From: Bacillota bacterium
Lineage (GTDB): Bacteria > Bacillota > Sulfobacillia > JAJZYS01 > JAJYTV01
Reading direction: 5' to 3'
DNA length: 10,438 nucleotides
Assembly: GCA_021792885.1 (NCBI GenBank)
Contig: JAJYTV010000041.1
Span: forward strand, 1 to 10,438
Positions 4,934 through 10,438 of this stretch are shown here, in pieces; positions within the stretch are counted from its first letter, which is position 1; each line of letters opens with the position of its first letter. The notes under the pieces are model-generated. The model saw nothing but the letters and a program-made list of their open reading frames with translations. It searched no databases and had not been told where the DNA came from. Position numbers and translations under genes: made by a program.

Positions 4934-5484
4934 GCTCCTGCCCCCAGCAGGCGCACGGCTTCCTGGCGCAGCGGCTCCTTCCCGAGCGCCCCCCGCGCGG
5001 CGACGGTCACCGTCACGGCCCCGAGTTCCCGCCCGCCGACCATCTGCATGCAGAGCTGCTGCGCCTGCAGCGAGACGTACACGCCCTGCGGGCGCAGCCC
5101 GCGCCAGAGCGCGTCCGCGATCTCCTCCGTGAGGCGCTCCTGGATCTGCAGCTTGCGCGCGCAGGCGTCGACGACGTGCCCAAGCGAGCCGAAGCCCGCG
5201 ATGCGTCCCCCGTCAGGCAGGATCGCGAGCTGCGCGCGCCCGAAGAACGGCAGGAGATGGTGCTCGCACATCGAGAAGAAGGGGATGTCGCGCATCAAGA
5301 TCAGGTTGTCCGGCCCTTCGATGACGTCAAGATCCGCGGCCGGGTCGCCCGCGTAGCCGGCGTACAGTTCGAGCGCCGCCTGCGCCACCGTGTCGGGCGT
5401 CCCGCGCAGGCCCTCCCGGTCCGGATCCTCGCCGATCGCCTGCAGCAGCTGCCGCACGGCGCGGCGGATGCCCTCCTGGTCCAA
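4930..5484 (-). CDS. folE: FolE-like protein with an altered GTP site
   Basis: This 184-residue protein of the GTP cyclohydrolase I family (T-fold) is full length compared with Bacillus MtrA/FolE. Conserved features are an N-terminal helix with AIGEDPDREGL (16-26), the zinc ligands Cys73 and His76 in MCEHHLLPFFG with His75 beside them, QERLTEEIADAL (115-126, Glu116 matching the guanine-binding E. coli E152) and the third zinc ligand Cys145. Substitutions are striking. By alignment, E. coli H179 is Gln143, R65 is Thr32, K136 is Ser100, R139 is His103 and R185 is Val149. The catalytic His and all four basic triphosphate contacts are therefore gone. Normal GTP to dihydroneopterin triphosphate activity is doubtful. 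The frame is intact and the core is conserved, so this does not look like decay. The TTG start has GGAGG eight bases upstream, overlapping the stop of the SDR gene. Confidence 0.88.
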   Translation of the reverse strand: MDQEGIRRAVRQLLQAIGEDPDREGLRGTPDTVAQAALELYAGYAGDPAADLDVIEGPDNLILMRDIPFFSMCEHHLLPFFGRAQLAILPDGGRIAGFGSLGHVVDACARKLQIQERLTEEIADALWRGLRPQGVYVSLQAQQLCMQMVGGRELGAVTVTVAARGALGKEPLRQEAVRLLGAGA

Positions 5485-5496
5485 CGCTGCCGCCTC

Positions 5497-6285
5497 CTAC
5501 CTCTTGCTTCGATCGAGCACGTCGAGACCACCGGTGACGTAAATCTCGTTGCCCGTCAGGAAGTCGGCGTCGGCCTCGAGCAGGAACCGCACGACGCGCG
5601 CGATGTCCTCCCCGCTGCCCGACCGCCCGACCGGCGCGCTGACGCCTCCGCCCTCGCGCGCCTGGGCGATCGTCCCTTCCTTCAGGGGGTCGCGGATGTC
5701 ACCCGGACAGACGGCGTTCACCGTGATGCGGTAGGGCGCCTCCTCGGCGGCGAGCGTCTTCGCGAGCGAGAGCACGCCGCTCTTCGCCGCTGCGTACGGC
5801 GCGCGCCCCGGCCAGGCGGGCAGCTCGCCCGCCCGGTCGAAGCCGAACACGATCAGCCGCCCACCTCCCGCCTGCCGCATGTGCGGCAGCACGGCCTGGG
5901 CGTAGCGGATGGCGGAGGAGAGGTTCCCCTCCACCACCGCGAGCGCCTCCTCGGGCGGCGTATCGACGAGCGTGCGCCGGCGCACGAGGAAGGGGCCGGC
6001 GGCGTGCACGAACGCCCAGGGTGCGCCGAAGGCCCCGACGTGCACCGCGACGGAGCGGGCGACGTCCTCCGACTTGCCAGCGTCCGCCTGCAGGGTCTGC
6101 AGACTCCGTCCGCTTCGGCGCGCCTGCTCTGCGAACTGCTGCGCGCGCTCCGCGGACGAACGGTGCGTCACGGTCACGGCGTAGCCGTCCGCGAGGAGGG
6201 CCTCCGCAACCGCGCGTCCGAGCCCCTCCACCCCGCCCGTGACGAGCGCGGACAGGGGCGCCTTCGACCGGCCGGATTCGGGCAC
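5497..6285 (-). CDS. Short-chain dehydrogenase/reductase, first gene of operon
   Basis: This classical SDR has 262 residues and a Rossmann fold binding NAD(P)H. Seen: the dinucleotide motif TGGVEGLG (16-23), a basic THRSS after the second strand (40-44) that favours NADPH, HAAG (94-97) in place of NNAG, the active-site Asn121 in EGNLS, the Tyr164/Lys168 pair in YAAAK, and CPGDIRDP (193-200). The catalytic Ser about 13 residues before Tyr is absent; the segment there reads VFGFDRAGELP. From memory, a FabG/YmfI-like SDR group of Bacilli has a similar YGF or FGF segment and PVGRSGxGEDIAR, which matches here at 218-230. HRS-type motifs also occur in pteridine reductases, which would fit the FolE-like neighbour, but the substrate is unknown. 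GTG 6285 is chosen because GGGAGG lies seven bases upstream. GTG 6300 is in frame but has a poorer site. The FolE-like gene begins 12 nt after its stop. Confidence 0.85.
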   Translation of the reverse strand: MPESGRSKAPLSALVTGGVEGLGRAVAEALLADGYAVTVTHRSSAERAQQFAEQARRSGRSLQTLQADAGKSEDVARSVAVHVGAFGAPWAFVHAAGPFLVRRRTLVDTPPEEALAVVEGNLSSAIRYAQAVLPHMRQAGGGRLIVFGFDRAGELPAWPGRAPYAAAKSGVLSLAKTLAAEEAPYRITVNAVCPGDIRDPLKEGTIAQAREGGGVSAPVGRSGSGEDIARVVRFLLEADADFLTGNEIYVTGGLDVLDRSKR

Positions 6286-6318
6286 GCGATCGCCTCCCAC
6301 CAGGGGCGCCCCGCCGCA

Positions 6319-6332
6319 CGGGACTCGTCCCG
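6319..6332. promoter_or_regulatory. Inverted repeat in the SDR/MFS divergent region
   Basis: CGGGAC-TC-GTCCCG has perfect 6-bp arms with a 2-bp centre. It lies between the likely -10 of the SDR operon (6349-6354) and the SDR start, and also upstream of the MFS gene, so it could be an operator controlling both. A separate perfect 10-bp palindrome, GGGGCGCCCC (6303-6312), sits closer to the SDR Shine-Dalgarno. No regulator gene is adjacent. Confidence 0.3.
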
Positions 6333-6348
6333 GGCAATGTCGAATCCC

Positions 6349-6357
6349 ATCATACCA
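6349..6357 (-). promoter_or_regulatory. Extended -10 promoter for the SDR-folE-aminomutase operon
   Basis: On the minus strand the sequence reads TGGTATGAT: a TGn extension followed by TATGAT, five of six matches to the SigA -10 TATAAT. No good -35 lies 17 bases upstream, which is tolerated by extended -10 promoters. The predicted start near 6342 would give a leader of about 57 nt containing the inverted repeat at 6319-6332. Confidence 0.4.
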
Positions 6358-6363
6358 GATGCC

Positions 6364-6390
6364 ATGGCCCCTACCCCACAGAGGAAGTGA
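6364..6390 (+). other. Eight-codon leader ORF overlapping the MFS start
   Basis: ATG 6364 opens a reading frame for MAPTPQRK that stops at TGA 6388-6390, overlapping the GTG (6387-6389) of the MFS gene as GTGA. This layout could couple translation of the exporter to a leader peptide. No Shine-Dalgarno for the ATG is evident, so it may be chance. Confidence 0.2.
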
Positions 6391-7571
6391 CCCACCGATT
6401 GCGGTACTCGCGGGCGTTCTGGGTGCTGTTCGCAGGACGCCTATTCAACTCGATCGGCACCTCGCTGATCTTCCCGTTCCTCACCGTCTACCTGCATGAG
6501 ACCCTGCACGTCAGCCTGGCGGTCGTCGGACTCGTGCTGCTCGGCCAGGGCGCGGCGCAGGTCGTCTCCGTGCTGGTTGGCGGTGTGCTCGCGGACTCCT
6601 GGGGCCGCCTGCCGACCATGGTCCTCTCGCTGATCGCCGGTGCCGCCGCATCGCTCGCACTCGCCTTCGCCCACGCGGCGTTCTGGATCATCGTGCTGAT
6701 TCTCCTGCGCGGGGGCTCCCTGCCGCTCTTCGCGCCCGCGGCGCAGGCCCTCGTCTCGGACATCGTACCGAAGGAGGACCTCTACCCGGCGTACAGCGTC
6801 CAGCGCGTCGCGGCGAACGCCGGCATCATCCTCGGGCCGATGCTCGGCGCATTCCTCCTGCACGACTCGTTCAGCATCCTCTTCCTGCTCAGCGGAGCGA
6901 TCGCCGCCGTCTTCGGCCTCGCGATCCCGATCCTGTTGCGCGGCGCGCAGCGCGACCCCAGGGCGGCAGCCGGCCAGACCGGCGTCGGGCTGAGCTTTCG
7001 GCTGCTGCGCGACCGCTACCTGCTTTGGGTGGTCGCGCTCCTCATGCTCGTGTCGGTCGCCTACTCCCAGCTCTACTGGGTCGTCCCCGGCTACCTCACG
7101 GTCTTCCTGCACCTGCCCGCGACCGACTTTGGCTTCCTCGCGGCGGAGAACGCAGTCCTCGTGGTGGTGTTCCAGATCCCCATGACCGCGCTCGCCCAGC
7201 ACTGGCGTCCCTCGATCTCCATCGCGATCGGGGCTGCGCTCTATGCGGCCGGGTTCCTCTCCATGGCGCCGCTCGGCAGCTTCCTGCCGTTCTTCGTGCC
7301 GGTCGCGGTGATCACCGCGGGAGAGATCCTGCTGCAGCCGAGCGTTACCGCCCTCGTGGCGTCGCGGGCGCGCGCGGACGACCGCGGCAAGGCGATGGGT
7401 CTTCTGACGCTCGCGAACCGCTCGGGGTCCGGCGTCGGCCCGCTGCTCGGCGGCACGCTGCTCACCTATGGAGGGGCGTGGGTGCTCTTCTCCGGGACGG
7501 CGCTGCTCGCGGCCGTCGCAGCGGCAGGCTACGCGAAGCTGGGCGACGCCCCCGCGGAGATCGCCCAGTAG
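6387..7571 (+). CDS. MFS transporter, probable drug/metabolite exporter
   Basis: This major facilitator superfamily membrane protein has 394 residues and about 12 TM helices, the normal length. The first helix includes FWVLFAGRLFNSIGTSLIFP (11-30). Motif A is clear in the loop between helices 2 and 3 as GGVLADSWGRLP (65-76). An antiporter-type motif C is visible in helix 5 as GIILGPMLGAFL (146-157). These features are typical of proton-driven efflux carriers of the drug:H+ antiporter type, though the substrate cannot be read from sequence. GTG 6387 is used because it is the first in-frame start after the upstream stop. GAGG lies only two or three bases before it, so TTG 6399 is an alternative. 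The gene is divergent from the SDR operon, with about 100 nt between the starts, suggesting shared control and perhaps export of the operon product. It converges on the histidine kinase gene. Confidence 0.88.
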   Translation: MTHRLRYSRAFWVLFAGRLFNSIGTSLIFPFLTVYLHETLHVSLAVVGLVLLGQGAAQVVSVLVGGVLADSWGRLPTMVLSLIAGAAASLALAFAHAAFWIIVLILLRGGSLPLFAPAAQALVSDIVPKEDLYPAYSVQRVAANAGIILGPMLGAFLLHDSFSILFLLSGAIAAVFGLAIPILLRGAQRDPRAAAGQTGVGLSFRLLRDRYLLWVVALLMLVSVAYSQLYWVVPGYLTVFLHLPATDFGFLAAENAVLVVVFQIPMTALAQHWRPSISIAIGAALYAAGFLSMAPLGSFLPFFVPVAVITAGEILLQPSVTALVASRARADDRGKAMGLLTLANRSGSGVGPLLGGTLLTYGGAWVLFSGTALLAAVAAAGYAKLGDAPAEIAQ

Positions 7572-7584
7572 GCGCGAGGAGACC

Positions 7585-7605
7585 GGGCGGGTTCTTGCGC
7601 CGCCC
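7585..7605. terminator. Short hairpin between convergent MFS and kinase genes
   Basis: GGGCGG (7585-7590) pairs with CCGCCC (7600-7605) around a 9-nt loop, within the 36-nt gap between the MFS stop and the kinase stop. There is no T-run on either side. It is the only candidate terminator for both transcripts here. Confidence 0.3.
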
Positions 7606-7607
7606 TC

Positions 7608-10438
7608 TCAGCGCACCGCGCTGCCCTTCGCGGCTTGCGCGGCCGGGGCATCCAGCATCGCGTCGACCACCTTCGCCAGGTCCTCGATCGAGTACGGCTT
7701 CGCGAGGACGCCGTCGAACCGGTGCATAGAGCGGTCGGAGAGGATCGCGTCGCTCGAGTAGCCGCTCGATGCGACGAGGCGCATCCGCGGGTCGATCTCG
7801 CGCAGCATCCTACCTGCTTCGGTACCGCCCATGCCGCCGGAGATCGTGAGGTCGAGGATGGCGAGGTCATACGCCTCGCCGCGCCCGACCGCCTCCCTGC
7901 AGCGGTCGATCGCCTGCCCGCCCTCGTCCACCGCGTCGACGCGGTGGCCCAGGCTGCGCAGCATCCGCTCGAGCACCCGGCGGACCGCCGGATCGTCGTC
8001 CATCACCAGGATCGCACCCGTGCGTCCAGGCAGGGTGGAATGCGACGGCGGCGAGGCGGCGGCGCGCACCGCGCGCGGCAGGTAGACGTGGAACGCTGTG
8101 CCGCCCGAGGGCGGACTCTCCACCGAGATGTGGCCATGGTGGCGGCGCACGATCGACCAGGTGGTGGCAAGGCCGAGTCCCTGGCCGGTGGGCTTCGTCG
8201 AGAAGTAGGGATCGAAGATGCGGTCGAGGAGTTCCGGAGCGATGCCCGTGCCCTCGTCGAGGATCGAGATGCGCACGTAGTCGCCCTGCGCAAGAGGCAG
8301 CCCGTGGCGCGGCGCCACCCGGCGGTTCTGCGTCGAGACGACGATCGTTCCGCCCTCGGGCATGGCCTGCTGCGCGTTGATCACGAGGTTGTGAAGCACC
8401 TGCGTGATCTGTCCCTCGTCGGCCTCGACCGGCCAGGTCTGCGGCGGCAGATCGAAGCGCGCCGCCACGTTCGACCCGCTCAGGAGAAAGCGCACCGCCT
8501 CCTCCACGAGGCCGGAAAGCTCGAGCGGCTGCGTGATCGGGGCCCCCCCCTTCGAGAACGTGAGCAGTTGGCGCGTGAGCCGGGTCGCCTGGTGGCAGGC
8601 GTTCTCCGCCTGGTCCAAGAGCGCGACCGCCTCCGAGCCCTGCGCCGCTTCGGCCCGCGCCAGGGAGAGGTTGCCAAGCATCGCCGCGAGGATGTTGTTG
8701 AAGTCGTGGGCAATGCCGCCGGCCAGCAGTCCGACCGATTCGATGCGCCGCACGCGCAGCAGCTCCTCCTCCGCCCGCCGGCGCTCCGTGACGTCGCGCA
8801 GCGTGAAGATCACGCCGTTGACGGTTCCCGCAGCGTCATGCGTCGGCCCCGCGTCGAGCGTGAAGTAGCGCCGCTCGCCGCTTGGCATCTCGCAGATCCG
8901 CTCGACCTTCGCCTCGGGCTTTCCCGTGCGCTTCACGCGCTCCACGACGTGCTCCTCGGGGCGCAAGGGGTCGCCTTTGGCGTCCAGCAGCCGGACGGTC
9001 CCGTACAGGGACTGCAGCACGTCTCGCCGCTCCCCGGCCCCGATGCCGAGCATCTCCCTGCCCGACCGGTTGATGTAGAGCACCTGGCCCTCCAGGTCCT
9101 CCACGACCACCGCGTCCCCGACCTGGTCCAGCATCGCGAGGAAGCGCTCTGCCACCTGCTGCTTCTCCAGTTCGTAGCGGATGCGGTGGCCCACGTCGGC
9201 GAACAGCACGACCGCCCCGACGATGCGCTCGCCCTCGGACTTCGCGGTCACCGTGTAGTCGATCGGGGTGCGCTGGCCGTGCCGGGCCAGGAGCAGGCAG
9301 TCCGCCCCGCGCCGCACGCCGCCCAGCTGGAGGACCTGCGGAAGCGGACACTCCTCCTCGCTGTACACGACGCCGTTCCCGTGTGCGATCCGGAAGGCTG
9401 CGGGAAACATCTCGCCGAGCGCCTCCGCTTCGTCGATCCCCGCCATCGCGAGGGCCGCTCGGTTCGCGAACGTGATCCGCCCATCCGCGCCGACGCCGAC
9501 GATGCCCTCGCCCGCGTGGTCCAAGATCAGTTCGCGCTGGCGGCTCAGGTGCCGCATCTCCGTCTCTGCGGCCCGCTGCGCGGTCACGTCGACGAGGTTC
9601 AGCACGACGCCGCCGACGTCGGGATCCCGCAGGAGGTCAATGCCCACCCCTTCGACGCAGTGGACGGACCCGTCGCGGTGCAGCATCTCCCCCCGGTATT
9701 GGAAGGGCAGGCTCGGTTCCCTCGCGCCGCGCGGATGCGCCGGCAGTGCGTCCTCCTCCCCCGGCGGCAGCAGGGTCCTGAGCAGCTTGCCCCGCAAGGC
9801 CTCCGGAGAGTGCCCGAGGCGCTCCTCCACCGAGGGGCTCGACTGCAGGATGGTGCCGTCCGCACCGACCACGAAGACGAGCTCCGGCGCGTGCTGCACC
9901 ATCGTCAGGGCGCGGCGCGCAGCGAAGCGGCCCTGCAGGCGCTCGGCGAGCGCCGCCGTGAAGAGCAGCGCAGCGATGCAGAAGGCGATCCCTTGGGCCA
10001 ACTGGTCGAGGACGTTCTGTGAGACGACGGCCGGCTGGCCGCCCATCGCCTGAAGCGGCACGACCATCGCCTCGACGAAGACGACGCCGACGAACGACGC
10101 GGCGAGCGCCGCGGCAGCGAAGCCGATGCGCACGCTGCGCCGGATGGCTCGTGCGCGCAGGGCGCTCGCGGCGAGGAAGAGTCCGGACGCCGAGAGCAGC
10201 CAGGAGAGCAGTGCCCAGAGGGCGAGCCGGCGCGTCGGGACGGCCGGAATCGGCACGCCGAGACGGTGCGCGTAGTGCATCAGGACGCTCAAGAGGCCGA
10301 ACCAGATGCCGACGACGAGCGCGGAGCGCAGGCTCGGCTTGGTCGTCGCCGCGAGCACGATGGCCGCTCCCCCGAGGGCCACGAGCCCGGTCGCGAGCAG
10401 TGGCACCACACTGACGTCGGTGACACTGAAGCCGAGCG
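7608..10438 (-). CDS. Membrane hybrid histidine kinase with PAS domains and receiver (5' end cut off)
   Basis: This is a sensory histidine kinase with a fused receiver. Counting from GTG 10409 there are 933 residues: a membrane region (1-155, about five TM helices) that may be a degenerate MHYT-type sensor (GIWFGLLSVLMHY, 34-46), three PAS-like domains (about 168-280, 293-405 and 420-540), a HisKA domain with phospho-acceptor His568 in GGIAHDFNN, and a HATPase domain with N box Asn674/Asn678, DEGTGI (718-723), FDPYFSTK (732-739) and GQGLGL (742-747). The C-terminal receiver has an acidic cluster at 804-806, phospho-acceptor Asp853, Ser881/882 and Lys904. There is no DNA-binding output, so it probably acts through phosphorelay. 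The frame is open from 10409 to the window edge with no Shine-Dalgarno before the GTG, so the real start is probably outside. The signal and partner regulator are unknown. Confidence 0.9.
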   Translation of the reverse strand, partial: LGFSVTDVSVVPLLATGLVALGGAAIVLAATTKPSLRSALVVGIWFGLLSVLMHYAHRLGVPIPAVPTRRLALWALLSWLLSASGLFLAASALRARAIRRSVRIGFAAAALAASFVGVVFVEAMVVPLQAMGGQPAVVSQNVLDQLAQGIAFCIAALLFTAALAERLQGRFAARRALTMVQHAPELVFVVGADGTILQSSPSVEERLGHSPEALRGKLLRTLLPPGEEDALPAHPRGAREPSLPFQYRGEMLHRDGSVHCVEGVGIDLLRDPDVGGVVLNLVDVTAQRAAETEMRHLSRQRELILDHAGEGIVGVGADGRITFANRAALAMAGIDEAEALGEMFPAAFRIAHGNGVVYSEEECPLPQVLQLGGVRRGADCLLLARHGQRTPIDYTVTAKSEGERIVGAVVLFADVGHRIRYELEKQQVAERFLAMLDQVGDAVVVEDLEGQVLYINRSGREMLGIGAGERRDVLQSLYGTVRLLDAKGDPLRPEEHVVERVKRTGKPEAKVERICEMPSGERRYFTLDAGPTHDAAGTVNGVIFTLRDVTERRRAEEELLRVRRIESVGLLAGGIAHDFNNILAAMLGNLSLARAEAAQGSEAVALLDQAENACHQATRLTRQLLTFSKGGAPITQPLELSGLVEEAVRFLLSGSNVAARFDLPPQTWPVEADEGQITQVLHNLVINAQQAMPEGGTIVVSTQNRRVAPRHGLPLAQGDYVRISILDEGTGIAPELLDRIFDPYFSTKPTGQGLGLATTWSIVRRHHGHISVESPPSGGTAFHVYLPRAVRAAASPPSHSTLPGRTGAILVMDDDPAVRRVLERMLRSLGHRVDAVDEGGQAIDRCREAVGRGEAYDLAILDLTISGGMGGTEAGRMLREIDPRMRLVASSGYSSDAILSDRSMHRFDGVLAKPYSIEDLAKVVDAMLDAPAAQAAKGSAVR

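Noticed and set aside
3704..5356. Long plus-strand open frame opposite the aminomutase and FolE-like genes
   Set aside because: It is a mirror of two clear genes. The protein is rich in Arg, Ala and His with no recognisable motif, as expected in the antisense frame of high-G+C genes.
5497..6300. Start of the SDR gene at GTG 6300
   Set aside because: GTG 6285 has GGGAGG at seven bases, while 6300 lacks a good ribosome site. The difference is only five residues and remains open.
7635..10022. Long plus-strand open frame opposite the histidine kinase
   Set aside because: The kinase frame has complete PAS, HisKA, HATPase and receiver motifs. The opposite frame has none and is an antisense shadow.
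7608..10409. Kinase start at GTG 10409
   Set aside because: The frame stays open to the window edge, there is no Shine-Dalgarno before this GTG, and the first membrane helix begins at once. The start is more likely upstream of the window.

Overview
The window looks like a piece of chromosome from a high-G+C (about two thirds G+C by eye), endospore-forming member of the Bacillota. The main reason is an intact gene for YlbJ, a sporulation integral membrane protein. Supporting signs are purine-rich Shine-Dalgarno sites, frequent GTG and TTG starts, a Bacillus-type DUF2785 protein and a GsaB-like aminomutase. I cannot name the genus. No rRNA, tRNA, CRISPR array, transposase or phage gene is visible.

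Layout. Positions 1-2300 are untidy. They hold a frameshifted small membrane/coiled-coil gene (minus), a DUF2785 gene whose N-terminal homology begins before any usable start codon, a strong hairpin, a coiled-coil gene built on a 33-bp tandem repeat (minus), and a damaged partial copy of ylbJ. From about 2384 onward every gene is clean and tightly packed. Intact ylbJ (plus) overlaps tail to tail with a minus-strand operon read from about 6342 down to 3614: a short-chain dehydrogenase (SDR), a FolE-like protein and a glutamate-1-semialdehyde aminomutase-like protein. An MFS exporter is divergent from that operon. A large hybrid histidine kinase (minus) converges on the MFS gene and runs off the right edge.

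How the genes may work together. The SDR, FolE-like and aminomutase genes are translationally coupled: there are 12 nt between the first two, with the SDR stop codon inside the folE Shine-Dalgarno, and then an ATGA overlap. The FolE-like protein keeps the zinc and core residues of GTP cyclohydrolase I. It has lost the catalytic His equivalent to E. coli H179 and all four basic residues equivalent to R65, K136, R139 and R185 that hold the GTP triphosphate. With a reductase lacking the usual catalytic Ser, an aminomutase away from other haem genes and a divergent exporter, this could be an undescribed small-molecule biosynthesis locus rather than ordinary folate and haem housekeeping. The residue changes are seen in the sequence; the pathway is inference.

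The ylbJ region records a partial duplication, offset 508 bp, that includes the upstream control region. The copies differ mostly at silent sites, so the duplication or acquisition is old. The upstream copy now carries two compensating one-base indels and lacks most of its C-terminal part.
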